From Amycolatopsis thailandensis (lineage in GTDB: Bacteria > Actinomycetota > Actinomycetes > Mycobacteriales > Pseudonocardiaceae): DNA of 64,000 bases. A program made the translations under genes and the position numbers. This document shows, one piece after another, positions 19,244 to 28,322 of the stretch; the first letter of the stretch is position 1, and each line of letters begins with the position of its first letter. The stretch spans positions 20,218-84,217 of the forward strand of contig NZ_NMQT01000057.1 in assembly GCF_002234405.1 (NCBI RefSeq), read 5' to 3'. The notes under the pieces were generated by a model, which saw nothing but the letters and a program-made list of their open reading frames with translations, was not told the origin of the DNA and ran no database searches.

Positions 19244-19837
19244 TCAGCATCTTTCGTGTTCGGGGTTCGTCCCGCCGTCGGTGGTGTCGACGCGCCAGGA
19301 GCCGCTCTCCAGCCGCAGCGGCAGCACCAGCCGCCAGCGGATGCACCCTTCCGGCAGATATACCGGCGCGTCGTCGACGTCCTGGGTGCTGGTGAAGGCG
19401 ACGAGCACCCGGAGCGTGCTCGGCGCGCCCGGCTCGATGCGGTAGACGAGGATGCTGCCGTCCTGAGTGGACTGATAGTCCTTCTTCCACTCGGACGAGG
19501 TCTTGGTCTTGGCACGCTCGCGGCTGACCACCGAAGTCCACTTCAGATAGTCGCGATCGTTGATGGAGTCGAAATACCCTTGCAGCACTTGCCGGACACT
19601 CTGGTAATGCGGATGCGCGAAGACGTCCGGAGTCACCTCCACGGCGCGCGAGCCGGGTTGCGCGCCCGGGGGGACCGACGTCGGCGAATCACTGACGAGC
19701 GGCTCGGTGGGTTCCGCCTCGGGGCGGAGATAGAGGTCGCGTGCCAGCAACCCGACGCCGACGGTCAGCGAGATCACGACCACGAGGACGGGGATCAGCC
19801 ACCGCTGGCGGGAGAGGGGGCGAGGCTGGGCGGTCAC
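19244..19837 (-). CDS. Membrane-anchored protein of unknown function
   Basis: A 197-residue protein with one N-terminal transmembrane anchor (about residues 13-32, LIPVLVVVISLTVGVGLLA), a proline-rich linker and an extracytoplasmic domain. The segment VLQGYFDSINDRDYLKWTSVVS resembles the helix-rich start of NTF2-like folds, and the domain is otherwise unassigned. The C-terminus contains a cysteine pair (EGCIRW, EHERC). Start is GTG at 19837. It lies between the ATPase and DUF3145 genes on the same strand. Function is unknown. Confidence 0.7.
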   Translation of the reverse strand: MTAQPRPLSRQRWLIPVLVVVISLTVGVGLLARDLYLRPEAEPTEPLVSDSPTSVPPGAQPGSRAVEVTPDVFAHPHYQSVRQVLQGYFDSINDRDYLKWTSVVSRERAKTKTSSEWKKDYQSTQDGSILVYRIEPGAPSTLRVLVAFTSTQDVDDAPVYLPEGCIRWRLVLPLRLESGSWRVDTTDGGTNPEHERC

Positions 19838-19879
19838 CCTGAAAGGTTAGCCGCCCGCCTCTTCCGTCCTCACCGGCGT

Positions 19880-20383
19880 CTACCCGACTTGGTGCAGCCA
19901 GGTGACCGGTGCGCCGTCACCGGCGTGCCGGTACGGTTCGAGCGCTTCGTCCCAGTTGGCGGCCAAGAGCTCGTCGAGCTTGTGCGCCAGGGACTCCCCG
20001 GTGCGCACCTTGCTCACGAGTGCCCGCAACTGGTCTTCGCCCACGACGATGTCGCCGTTGGCGCTGGTCCTGCCGTGCCACAGGCCGAGGCCGGGGGCGA
20101 AGCAGAACCTCTCACCGTCGACCCCCGCACTGGGCTCTTCGGTGACTTCGAACCGGATCATCGGCCACGCCTTGAGCGCGGACGCCAGCTTTCCGCCGGT
20201 GCCCGAAGGCGCACGCCATCCACATTCGGCGCGGAGCTGTCCTGGACTGGCGGGCTGCGCCGTCCACTTCAACTCGACTCGGGCACCGAGGGTGCCCGAA
20301 ATAGCCCACTCGACGTGCGGACAGACCGCAGACGGCGACGAGTGGACGTACACCACGCCACGGGTGTTGCCACGGGTGCTCAC
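19880..20383 (-). CDS. DUF3145 family protein
   Basis: A 167-residue soluble protein recognised as DUF3145 from VYVHSSPSAVCPHVEWAISG, the central ELKWTAQPASPGQLRAECGW, and the C-terminal EALEPYRHAGDGAPVTWLHQ. Start GTG at 20383 has GGAGG upstream. In other actinobacteria this family is typically encoded near the FAS II genes, as it is here just beyond fabF. Its biochemical role is not known to me. Confidence 0.88.
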   Translation of the reverse strand: MSTRGNTRGVVYVHSSPSAVCPHVEWAISGTLGARVELKWTAQPASPGQLRAECGWRAPSGTGGKLASALKAWPMIRFEVTEEPSAGVDGERFCFAPGLGLWHGRTSANGDIVVGEDQLRALVSKVRTGESLAHKLDELLAANWDEALEPYRHAGDGAPVTWLHQVG

Positions 20384-20671
20384 TGCTGACCTCCGCTACT
20401 CGACGAGGGGCGTCTTCCCCTACGACCTCGCGAGTTGTGCTGGTCAGGTGGCTCGTGCCGCCTCCCGGTACGCGTGAGCACATTGTGCACCCCAACTGTG
20501 CTGTTTGGCCACATGAACACCACAAGTCGCACCTGATTGGGACGCGGAACTCCTGCGAAAGCCCCCCTTCTTTCGGCGGGGCCGGGGAAAAGATCCCTTC
20601 ACCCGGGTTACCCCGGGGACGGCAATTGTGCCGCCCTGCCGAGGAAACGGGTGGGCTGGGTGACCGCGCAC

Positions 20672-20727
20672 CGCACTCGCGAGTCACGTGCCCAAACACG
20701 CGAGTCACGTCTCTGATCACGCGAGTC
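20672..20727. repeat. 21-bp repeat array, copy B (short)
   Basis: Two to three units in one orientation, including CACGCGAGTCACGTCTCTGAT followed by CACGCGAGTCCCGCC. It directly abuts the terminator hairpin of the subtilase gene. It lacks an obvious inverted second half. Confidence 0.6.
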
Positions 20728-20728
20728 C

Positions 20729-20766
20729 CGCCTTCCGTCCCGGCGAGCGAGCCGGAACGGAAGGCG
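20729..20766. terminator. Hairpin after the secreted subtilase gene
   Basis: CGCCTTCCGTCCCGGC at 20729-20744 pairs with GCCGGAACGGAAGGCG at 20751-20766 with one mismatch. It lies 7 bp beyond the minus-strand stop at 20773. Confidence 0.6.
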
Positions 20767-20772
20767 AGCAGG

Positions 20773-22245
20773 TCAGCCTTGGGCGCCGAGGGACTTCGCC
20801 GCGGCGAAGGTGTCCACCAGGCCCGTGCCCTTGTCGAAGCTCGACGTGTACGGCCCGGCGGCCACGTACGGCGAGCCGTTGGTGAACTTGTACGCCGTCC
20901 CCTTGATCGCGGCCTCGATGTCGCCCGGGCTCGCGTTCGGCGCGACCTGGAACAGCTGCGCGACGATCCCGGTGATCTGCGGTGCCGCCATCGAGGTCCC
21001 GCTGATCACGTTGTAGGTGGCGAGGTCCAGCAGTCCGGGGCCATTCTCGGGCTGGAGGCCCTGTGTGCAGATCGGCTGCGTGGGGCGGCAGGACGAGAGG
21101 ATGTTCTCCCCCGGCGCGGAGACGTCGGGCCAGCTCGACTGGCTGGTCGCGAGGCCGCGCGAGGAGAAGTCGGAAACCGTGCCGTCGCGGGTGCCGGTCC
21201 CCTGGTCGTTGGACGAGGCCACCGAGAGCACGCCCGGCGTCTGGTCCTGTCCCGGCGGGTTGGAGAGGTTCGCCGAACCGTCGCCGCCGTCGTTCCCGTT
21301 CGCCCACACCGTGACGACGCCTTCCGCGGCGAGCGCGCGCTGGAGCTTCACCGTCGCCGAGTTCGGGTCGAAGGTGCCACCTCCGCTGGGGCCGTAGGAG
21401 TTGTTGGTCACCTTGATCGGCGGGCACACCGACGCCGCGACGCCCGCGCCGCAGGGCGCCTTGTGGTTCTCCAGCACCCAGTTCAGCGCCGCGTCCGTGC
21501 CGAGCACGAGCAGCGCCGCCCCGGTCGAGACCGAGACGATCTTCGAGCCGGGCGCCGAGCCGCCGACCTTGGTGCCGTCGGTCAGCGTCAGCTGGTTCCC
21601 GGCGGCGATACCGGTGACGTGCGTGCCGTGGCCGCCGAGGGAAAGGGTGTCGGTGTCGATGACGGTCGGGACGTCGACGATGCAGTTCGTCGCTGTGCCG
21701 TCGAGGCAGAGGCTCTTGAGGCTGCGCACCACCCGCGTCTTGCCGTCGGCGCCCTTGAACGCCGGATGCGTCGGGTCGACGCCCGTGTCGATGATCGCGA
21801 CGGAGACGCCCCTGCCGTCCACCGGAGCGCCACCGGCGTCCTTGAGCTGTGCCTGCGTCTGCAGGCTCCTGGTCGCCGTGGTGCCCGCGCTGCCGTGCGC
21901 CTTCAGCTTCTCGTTGCCTTCGACGTAGCTGACGCCGTCGGCCTCGCGGACGGCGCGCACCTGGTCGGCGGTTCCCCGGACGGCGACGACGCCGATCTTG
22001 CCGAACGAAGTGATCTTCGTCAGCCCGGCTCCGCGGGCGGCGCGTTCGGCGGTGGCGATGTCGTCGGCGTGCACGAGCGCGGTCACCCCCGTCGCTCCGG
22101 TGACGGCCGAGAGCAGGCGGGAGAGCCCGGGGGCGACAGGTGCGAGCGGTCCCGCGGCCTGTGCGGGGACCATCCCCGCGGCCGGGACGGCGAGCAGGGC
22201 GGCGACGAGCGCGGCGCGTCGACGCCAGGGGCGAGATACGGCCAT
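20773..22245 (-). CDS. Secreted subtilisin-like serine protease (S8)
   Basis: A 490-residue exported protease. It begins with a signal peptide (MAVSRPWRRRAALVAALLAV, cleavage near AQA-AG at about 30), then an inhibitor-like propeptide, then the catalytic domain. The triad is visible in AIIDTGVDP (Asp), GGHGTHVTG (His) and SGTSMAAPQ (Ser), with the oxyanion asparagine in NGND. Several cysteines (KSLCLDG, TNCIVD, SSCRPTQPICT) suggest disulfides. ATG at 22245 is preferred over 22284 because AGGAGA precedes it and it gives the clean signal peptide. Extracellular protein degradation is the likely role. Confidence 0.92.
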   Translation of the reverse strand: MAVSRPWRRRAALVAALLAVPAAGMVPAQAAGPLAPVAPGLSRLLSAVTGATGVTALVHADDIATAERAARGAGLTKITSFGKIGVVAVRGTADQVRAVREADGVSYVEGNEKLKAHGSAGTTATRSLQTQAQLKDAGGAPVDGRGVSVAIIDTGVDPTHPAFKGADGKTRVVRSLKSLCLDGTATNCIVDVPTVIDTDTLSLGGHGTHVTGIAAGNQLTLTDGTKVGGSAPGSKIVSVSTGAALLVLGTDAALNWVLENHKAPCGAGVAASVCPPIKVTNNSYGPSGGGTFDPNSATVKLQRALAAEGVVTVWANGNDGGDGSANLSNPPGQDQTPGVLSVASSNDQGTGTRDGTVSDFSSRGLATSQSSWPDVSAPGENILSSCRPTQPICTQGLQPENGPGLLDLATYNVISGTSMAAPQITGIVAQLFQVAPNASPGDIEAAIKGTAYKFTNGSPYVAAGPYTSSFDKGTGLVDTFAAAKSLGAQG

Positions 22246-22439
22246 GACGTTTCTCCTGGTGACAGGGGACAAAGAAGCTGCCACCTACCAACGAGTAACA
22301 CCCAGGTGAGTGACGGCGCTCACGTGGATGACAACTTCTCGGAGCAAGGTCACCGCGCCTACCTGCGACGTGTCGGCCCGTTGGTCCGGATGGAGGCGCT
22401 ACTTTGTGCATCGAGACCGACGAGATGGGGAGGGGTTCG

Positions 22440-23909
22440 GTGCGACTCGTTCGCCTCGCTCAACAGCCGTCCCGGGTGGCCGAGGACGTCCGCGCCGCGC
22501 TGGCTTCACTCGGCCGGGGCAGCAACGTCGTGGGCGGAGTCGCCCTGATCGGCGCCAGCCCGGTCGACGGGCGCCCCGTCGAAGCCGTCGTCGTCATGCC
22601 GAAGGGCGTCCTCATCGTCATCGGTGTCGACCTGCCGGACCCGGCATTGAAACTCGAAGCCCCGCTCGGCGGGCCGTGGAAGGCCGACGGCTGGCCGCTG
22701 GTCCACGGCGACACCTCGATCAACCCGGCCACCGACGCGCTCTCGCTGTCGGCCGCGTGCACGCACAAGATCGCGGACGTCGCCCCCGGCGCCGGGCCGA
22801 TCGGCACGATCATCGCCGTCGGTCCGTACGTGGAGACGGTCGACCAGCCGGCCGCGGACCTCGCCGGCTCCGTCCGCGTCCTCTACCCGACGGCGACGAC
22901 GATGCTCGCCGCGACGGTCTCGCTGGCCACCGCCGCCCGCCCCCGCTCGGTCCAGCAGGCGCGGGACCTGATCGCCGCGCTCGCCCCGGACGCGCCACCG
23001 ATGCCCGAAGAGATGTTGCTCGGGGAAGGGTTCAGCGCCTACTCCGACGACGAGCCGACCGTGATCCGCGAGAACCCGCTCGTCGCGATCGCCCCGACGG
23101 TTCCGGTGCAGCATCCGGGGAAGGTGAAAAGACCGGCGAAACCGGCCGCTCCTCCGGTCAAAGCCGCCAAACCCCTGCCCGCCACGCCGCCGCCCGTCCG
23201 GCCCGCTCCGCCGGTCCAGCCCGCTCGGCAGGCCGTCGCCGCGAAGCCCGTTCCGCCCGCGGCCGCCGCTTCCGCTCCCACCGAGCCCGCCCCGAAGTCG
23301 CCGCATCAGTCCAAGACGGTGAAGTGGCTCCCGCTCGCCGCGATCGGCTTGCTCATCGTGCTGCTGGTCGCGGCCATCAGCGTGGCCTCCGGCGGTGACG
23401 ACACCGCGTCCACCCAGACTCCCCCGCCGCCGACCCCGGCGACTAGTTCGCCGCCGCCGAGCAGCAGCGCGGTGGAGAACATCCAGTTCACCTCGCGGGC
23501 GTCGGCCGCGGACCAGAAATGCGCGTCGCACGCGTACGGCGACGTCCAGGCGAGTCTTCAGCGGACGAGCTGCGCGGGAGTGAAACGGGCCAGCTTCGCC
23601 AGTTCGATCGACGGCCGGGCCGCCGCGGTCACGATCGCCGTCGTGGAGTTCCCGGACGCCGAGCAGGCGACCGCGTTCAAGGCCGCCGCCGACAATCCCG
23701 GCGGCGGCGGCATCCTCGACCTCGCCACCGAGACCGACCAGTGGCAGGGCGACGTCCCGGTGTTCGAAGGCGCCGCCTACCAGAGCAGCCTGGACGGGAA
23801 ATCGGTCCGGCTGATCCAGGTCGTCTGGGTGCCGGGACCGTCCACTCCGGACGATCCCGGCCTCGTCCGGGGCGCGAAGGCCGCCCTCGAACTTCCCGTC
23901 AACGGCTAA
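22440..23909 (+). CDS. Membrane-anchored protein with Pro-rich linker, unknown function
   Basis: About 489 residues. The N-terminal 190 residues form a soluble domain (VRLVRLAQQPSRVAEDVRAA, VVMPKGVLIVIGVDLP) followed by a proline/alanine/lysine-rich linker, one transmembrane helix (LPLAAIGLLIVLLVAAISVA, near residue 320), another proline/serine stretch and an extracellular domain of 140 residues with cysteines. The cytoplasmic domain is linked to an external sensor-like domain, but there is no kinase motif. GTG at 22440 has GGGAGGGG just upstream. Its TAA interlocks with the stop of the converging reductase gene (CTAA). I do not recognise the family. Confidence 0.75.
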   Translation: MRLVRLAQQPSRVAEDVRAALASLGRGSNVVGGVALIGASPVDGRPVEAVVVMPKGVLIVIGVDLPDPALKLEAPLGGPWKADGWPLVHGDTSINPATDALSLSAACTHKIADVAPGAGPIGTIIAVGPYVETVDQPAADLAGSVRVLYPTATTMLAATVSLATAARPRSVQQARDLIAALAPDAPPMPEEMLLGEGFSAYSDDEPTVIRENPLVAIAPTVPVQHPGKVKRPAKPAAPPVKAAKPLPATPPPVRPAPPVQPARQAVAAKPVPPAAAASAPTEPAPKSPHQSKTVKWLPLAAIGLLIVLLVAAISVASGGDDTASTQTPPPPTPATSSPPPSSSAVENIQFTSRASAADQKCASHAYGDVQASLQRTSCAGVKRASFASSIDGRAAAVTIAVVEFPDAEQATAFKAAADNPGGGGILDLATETDQWQGDVPVFEGAAYQSSLDGKSVRLIQVVWVPGPSTPDDPGLVRGAKAALELPVNG

Positions 23910-25300
23910 AGACCGTACGCCTCCAGCAGGCGCAGCCACACCTCGCTGATCGTGGGGAACGACGGGACCGCGTGCCACAACCTCGACAGCGGGACCTCCC
24001 CCACGATCGCGATCGTCGCCGAGTGCAGCAGTTCGGAGACGTCCTGCCCGACGAAGGTCGCGCCGAGGAGCACACCGCGTTCGGTGTCGACGACGATCCG
24101 CGCCTTGCCCGCGTAGCCGTCCGCGTGCAGTGACGAACCGGCGACCGCGATGTCGATGTCGACGACGCGATGCGGTTTGCCCTCCTCGGGTCCGGCGAGC
24201 CCGACCGAAGCGACCTCCGGGTCGGTGAAGACGACCTGCGGGATGGCGTGATGGTCGGCCGTGGCGCTGTGCGCGCTCCACGCGGCGGAGTCGACCGGCT
24301 CGCCCGCCGCCTGTGCGGCCACCGCGTCGCCGGTGGCGCGGGCGGCGTACTTGCCCTGATGGGTCAGCGGCGCCCGGCCGGTGACGTCCCCGACGGCGAA
24401 CAGCCAGTCACCGTCCACAGCGGACACTCGGCCGTTGTCGTCCGTCGTGAGCGGCGCGCCCGCTTCGAGCCCGAGCGTGTCCACGCCGAGTCCGTCGGTC
24501 GCGGGACGGCGGCCGGTGGCGACGAGCAGTTCGTCGACGAGCAACCGGCCACCACCCTTCAAGGACAATTCCTTACCACCGTCCACAGCGGACACCGCGT
24601 CGAGACCCGATCCGGTGTGCACGGTCACCCCGGCTTCGCGGAGTCCCGCGATGACGGCGTCGCCCGCGAAGTCCGGCAGCCGTGGCAAAGGGCGTTCGCC
24701 CGAGATGATCAGGTGGACTTCGGCGCCGAGTGTCGCGAAAGCCTGCGCCATTTCGACGCCGACGACTCCGCCACCGAGCACACCGAGACGGCGCGGGACC
24801 GCTTCCGCCGACGTCGCCTCCCGGGAGCCCCACACGGAAATCGTGTCCAGTCCGGGGATCGACGGCGTCCGCGGGACACTGCCGGTGGCGACGATCACGG
24901 CGTGCCGTGCGGTCAGCACGTCACCGCCGTCGACCGTGACCTCCCGCTCACCGGTGATCCGGCCGTGCCCGCGGATCGGGGCGATCCCGACGCCTTCGGC
25001 CCACTTGACCTGTCCGCTGTCGTCTCCCTTGCCGGTGAACCAGTCCCGGCGCGCGAACACCTTCGCGGGGTCGACCGCGTCACCCACCGGGACACCCGGG
25101 ACGCGCTTCGCGGCGGCGAGGAGGTTCCCCGGCCGAAGCAGCGCCTTGCTCGGAATACAGGCCCAGTAAGAACATTCGCCGCCGAAACGTTCGTGTTCGA
25201 CGAGGGCGACCCGAAGCCCGCCACGCGCGGCCCGTTCGGCGGCGACCTCGCCGACCGGGCCGCCTCCGATCACGATCACGTCAAAAGTCTGTGCTGACAT
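23906..25300 (-). CDS. Pyridine nucleotide-disulfide oxidoreductase
   Basis: A 464-residue FAD/NAD(P)-dependent reductase. The FAD-binding motif is VIVIGGGPVGEVAAERAA at the N-terminus; the redox pair is in GGECSYWACIPSK, a CxxxxC as in lipoamide dehydrogenases and mercuric reductases but with SYWA in place of the usual LNVG. The NAD(P)H motif is GVLGGGVVGVEMAQAF, and the second FAD motif is FAVGDVTGRAPLTHQG. The interface has HAVPSFPTISE, close to the canonical HAHPTLSE. Substrate is unknown; lipoamide, mycothione or another disulfide is possible. Start ATG at 25300 (MSAQTFDVIV) gives the standard N-terminus. Confidence 0.88.
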   Translation of the reverse strand: MSAQTFDVIVIGGGPVGEVAAERAARGGLRVALVEHERFGGECSYWACIPSKALLRPGNLLAAAKRVPGVPVGDAVDPAKVFARRDWFTGKGDDSGQVKWAEGVGIAPIRGHGRITGEREVTVDGGDVLTARHAVIVATGSVPRTPSIPGLDTISVWGSREATSAEAVPRRLGVLGGGVVGVEMAQAFATLGAEVHLIISGERPLPRLPDFAGDAVIAGLREAGVTVHTGSGLDAVSAVDGGKELSLKGGGRLLVDELLVATGRRPATDGLGVDTLGLEAGAPLTTDDNGRVSAVDGDWLFAVGDVTGRAPLTHQGKYAARATGDAVAAQAAGEPVDSAAWSAHSATADHHAIPQVVFTDPEVASVGLAGPEEGKPHRVVDIDIAVAGSSLHADGYAGKARIVVDTERGVLLGATFVGQDVSELLHSATIAIVGEVPLSRLWHAVPSFPTISEVWLRLLEAYGL

Positions 25301-25436
25301 GCATTCAGCGCACACCACCGCGCAGCTTCGCGCAACCTGCCGCTATCCTCGTGTCGCTGCGTGAGTCATCAGCCGCGGGTTCAGGGTTCACCGTGCCGGT
25401 TACGCAGTGGAACGATCGAGCGCGGGAGGTTTTTTC

Positions 25437-26141
25437 ATGGCCAGGAACACTGCTGTTCATTTGCTGGACGATCTGACCGGCGAGGCGGCCGAAGAAACGG
25501 TCGCTTTCGGTTTGGACGGAATCGCTTACGACATCGACCTTTCGGCCGACAACGCCACCGCACTCCGGGAGATCCTGAGTGCCTATGTGGAGAACGGCCG
25601 CCGGATCGGTGGACGCAAACTGCGGCCCCGGGTCGTGCAGCGCCCCAAGGGCGCCCGGGTGTCGAAGTCGACCCCGAAGACCGCCGCCACCGCCGCGAAG
25701 GCCGAGGCGAAGACGGCCGCGAAGCCGGGTCGCAAGCCCGCCGCGAAGGGTGTCGCCGGCCGCAAGCCCGCCGCCGCCAAGAAGCCCGCCGCTCCCAAGG
25801 CGGAGGCCAAGACTCCCGCCAAGACCACGGCGAAGGCCACCGCGGCCAAGGCGAAGTCGACCCGTGGCACGGCGGCGAAGGCCACCACCGCGAAGGCTCC
25901 GGCCGGTCGCGCCAAGGCCGCCGCCGCGGCGAAGACCCCGGCCAAGGCAGCGCCGAAGACCACCGCGAGGAGCGCGTCCACGAAGGCCGCCCCGAAGGCC
26001 GCGGCCGCGAAGACGACCGCCACCAAGGCTGCGCCGAAAGCCGCGACCAAGACGCCGGTGAAGAAGACAGCCGAGCCGAAGAAGACCACGCGCGCCGCCC
26101 GCAAGGTGCCCGCCGTCACTTTCTCGGCCACCGAAAAATAG
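25437..26141 (+). CDS. Lsr2-like N-domain fused to an H1/HupB-like Lys/Ala-rich tail
   Basis: A 234-residue nucleoid protein. Residues 1-66 match the Lsr2 dimerisation domain: MARNTAVHLLDDLTG, ETVAFGLDGIAYDIDLSA, NATALREIL and NGRRIGGRK. Lsr2's usual C-terminal DNA-binding domain (with its RGR minor-groove motif) is absent. In its place is a tail of about 160 residues composed almost wholly of Lys, Ala, Pro, Thr and Arg in AAKA, PAKT and KPAAKG-like repeats, as in histone H1 or the tail of mycobacterial HupB. This suggests oligomerisation plus non-specific DNA coating. GGGAGG precedes the ATG. A strong terminator follows at 26147. Confidence 0.9.
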   Translation: MARNTAVHLLDDLTGEAAEETVAFGLDGIAYDIDLSADNATALREILSAYVENGRRIGGRKLRPRVVQRPKGARVSKSTPKTAATAAKAEAKTAAKPGRKPAAKGVAGRKPAAAKKPAAPKAEAKTPAKTTAKATAAKAKSTRGTAAKATTAKAPAGRAKAAAAAKTPAKAAPKTTARSASTKAAPKAAAAKTTATKAAPKAATKTPVKKTAEPKKTTRAARKVPAVTFSATEK

Positions 26142-26146
26142 CTCAC

Positions 26147-26189
26147 CGAAAAAGGCCCTTTCGCGATTTCCGCGAAAGGGCCTTTTTCG
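26147..26189. terminator. Strong bidirectional terminator
   Basis: CGAAAAAGGCCCTTTCGCG and its exact complement form a 19-bp stem with loop ATTTC; the arms carry AAAAA and TTTTT runs at the correct ends for termination in both directions. It separates the Lsr2-like gene from the converging lipoate ligase gene. Confidence 0.85.
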
Positions 26190-26196
26190 TTTTCGG

Positions 26197-26940
26197 TCAT
26201 TTGCGCTGAGCGCCCTCGGAATGCCATTCCGGGTAGTGATACCTCGTGCGCTGGAGCGAGCTGTGCCACTCCAGCTCCCCGGGCGAGGGCTTCCGGGTGG
26301 TGAGTTCACCCAGTTGCGCGGCCGCCGCCACCCGGACTGCGTCCGTGACTTCGGCAACACCCTTGCGCAGGCCGTGTTCGGCGAGCGACGCGACCGGGCT
26401 CCGGTGGGAGTCGAGTGGCCGGGGGTCGGAAGGCGCCGAAGTGAGGTACCGGCCGACTCGTTCGGCCGCGGTCGAAACGAGCAGGGTGGAATGCGCGAGC
26501 AAGCCCGTCCTCGTCCGGAACACGGCGAAACCGCACAGCTTCGAGTCACCGACGAACAGTCCCCGATCACCGAGCCGCGACGGCAGCCCGAGTTCGGCCA
26601 CCGTCGCGGTCATCAGTTCCCCGAGCGCTTCGAGCGGTTTGACGGCTTCCCCGGACAACCCGAGCCCTGGCAGGACGAGGGTGATGTTGAGGTTGCCGGG
26701 ATCATGGAAAACCGTGCCACCGCCGCTGGCCCGGCGCAGCACCGGGACCCCGTCGCTCGTACAGACGTCGGCCTTGACCTCGCGTTCGATCTTCTGCCCC
26801 CGCCCCACGACCACACTGTCGGTGTTGCGCCAGATCCACAGGACCGGCGCCTCCGGTGCGGCGCGCAGGAGGGCTTCGTCGAACGCGAGGTTGTCGGCCG
26901 GGTCGTCGAACGCGGCGACGACTTCCGAGGGGCCGGTCAC
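26197..26940 (-). CDS. Lipoate-protein ligase A family protein
   Basis: A 247-residue BPL/LplA/LipB-fold protein. Diagnostic motifs are WRNTDSVVVGRGQ, the lipoyl-AMP loop RRASGGGTVFHDPGNLNIT, the catalytic lysine in GDSKLCGFAVFR, and LLAHSTLLV. It attaches lipoate (or octanoate) to E2 subunits and GcvH. The C-terminal accessory domain is short. GTG at 26940 overlaps the pntB stop by 4 bp (GTGA), so it is translationally coupled as the last gene of the pnt operon. Its linkage to NADPH-producing transhydrogenase is unusual; substrate specificity is inferred from motifs. Confidence 0.9.
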   Translation of the reverse strand: MTGPSEVVAAFDDPADNLAFDEALLRAAPEAPVLWIWRNTDSVVVGRGQKIEREVKADVCTSDGVPVLRRASGGGTVFHDPGNLNITLVLPGLGLSGEAVKPLEALGELMTATVAELGLPSRLGDRGLFVGDSKLCGFAVFRTRTGLLAHSTLLVSTAAERVGRYLTSAPSDPRPLDSHRSPVASLAEHGLRKGVAEVTDAVRVAAAAQLGELTTRKPSPGELEWHSSLQRTRYHYPEWHSEGAQRK

Positions 26941-28322
26941 AGTGCTTTGAGTTCCTCCACGATCTCGCCCACCGACGATTTGGCGTCGCCGAAGAGCATG
27001 CTTGTCTTCGCATCGTAGAAGAGCTCGTTGTCGATGCCGGCGAAGCCCGAGCTCATCGAGCGTTTGAGCACGATCACCGACCGGCTGTGGTTCACCTTGA
27101 GGATCGGCATCCCGTAGATGGGCGAGCCCGGATCGGTCTCCGCGGCCGGGTTCGTGACGTCGTTCGCGCCGATCACCAGCGCGACGTCGGTCTGGGCGAA
27201 CTCGGAGTTGATCTCGTCCATCTCTTTGAGCTGTTCGTACGGGACGTCGGCCTCGGCGAGGAGCACGTTCATGTGCCCCGGCATCCGGCCCGCGACCGGA
27301 TGGATGGCGTACGCGACCGTGATCCCCTTGGCCTCCAGCAGCTTCGCCATCTCGCGGACCACGTGCTGCGCCTGCGCGACGGCCATGCCGTAACCGGGCA
27401 CGACCACGACCTTGTTGGCGTACGCCATCTGGATCGCGGTGTCGGACGCGCTGGTGCTGCGGACCGGCCGGACCTCGCCGGACCCGCCGCTCGCGACCGT
27501 CGTGCCGCCGCCGAACCCGCCGGCGACGATGGCCGGGATCGACCGGTTCATCGCCTTCGCCATCAGGTTCGTCAGGATCGAACCCGAGGCGCCGACGATC
27601 ATGCCCGCCACGATCAGCGCGGTGTTGTCGAGCGCGAGCCCCATGGCCGCGGCCGACAAACCGGTGAGCGCGTTCAGCAACGAGATCACGACCGGCATGT
27701 CCGCGCCGCCGATCGGCAGCACGACCACCACACCGAGGATGCCCGCCGCGACGAGCAGGCCGATCATCAGCAGTTCGGCGCTGCCACCGGTGGCGATGAC
27801 GACCGCGAAGACGATCGCGGCGATCAGGACCAGCGCGTTCACCGGCTGCTGCAATTTGCCGAGGGTGATCGGGCGGCCGGAGATGAGTTCCTGCAGTTTC
27901 CCGAACGCGATGTTCGAGCCCCAGAAGGAGACCGAACCGACGATCGCGGCGAACAACGACGCGATCGCGACGTACGCCGGCTCGTGCGCGTAGCCCTCGG
28001 TGGTGCGGAACTCGACCCAGGCGATCAAGGCCACCGCCCCGCCGCCGACGCCGTTGAACAGCGCCACCATCTGCGGCATCGCGGTCATCTTGACCTTGCG
28101 CGCGGACGGCACGCCGACGACGACACCGATCGCGACGCCGAGCGCGATCAGCAGCCAGTTGCTCATGCCCGGAGTCAGCAGCGTCGCGATCACCGCGATG
28201 CCCATGCCGACCGCCGCGATCCAGTTGCCGCGGACCGCGGTGCGCGGACCGGTCAGGCCCATCAGGCCGTAGATGAACAGTGCGAAGGAAATGATGTAGA
28301 GGACGGCGATGAAGGTCGTCAC
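26937..28322 (-). CDS. pntB: NAD(P) transhydrogenase subunit beta
   Basis: A 461-residue subunit with about nine membrane helices followed by the NADP(H)-binding dIII domain. dIII shows VVVPGYGMAVAQAQH, HPVAGRMPGHMNVLLAEADV, VIGANDVTNPAA and KVNHSRSVIVLKRSMSSGFAG, where the fingerprint of the NADP site is visible. It drives reduction of NADP by NADH using the proton gradient. It overlaps pntAB by 4 bp upstream and lplA by 4 bp downstream. Confidence 0.96.
   Translation of the reverse strand: MTTFIAVLYIISFALFIYGLMGLTGPRTAVRGNWIAAVGMGIAVIATLLTPGMSNWLLIALGVAIGVVVGVPSARKVKMTAMPQMVALFNGVGGGAVALIAWVEFRTTEGYAHEPAYVAIASLFAAIVGSVSFWGSNIAFGKLQELISGRPITLGKLQQPVNALVLIAAIVFAVVIATGGSAELLMIGLLVAAGILGVVVVLPIGGADMPVVISLLNALTGLSAAAMGLALDNTALIVAGMIVGASGSILTNLMAKAMNRSIPAIVAGGFGGGTTVASGGSGEVRPVRSTSASDTAIQMAYANKVVVVPGYGMAVAQAQHVVREMAKLLEAKGITVAYAIHPVAGRMPGHMNVLLAEADVPYEQLKEMDEINSEFAQTDVALVIGANDVTNPAAETDPGSPIYGMPILKVNHSRSVIVLKRSMSSGFAGIDNELFYDAKTSMLFGDAKSSVGEIVEELKAL

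Larger units (their letters stand above)
20384..20772. other. Intergenic region with repeat array B and a terminator
   Basis: This 389-bp stretch contains the promoter of the DUF3145 gene, the 21-bp repeats at 20672-20727 and the hairpin at 20729-20766. A dyad GCAC-ATT-GTGC lies near 20476. I see no gene. Confidence 0.5.

Noticed and set aside
16793..20389. Open frame of nearly 1200 codons antisense to the ATPase, the membrane protein and DUF3145 genes
   Set aside because: It spans three well-supported genes on the other strand, and its product is His/Arg/Asp-rich low-complexity sequence with no recognisable fold.
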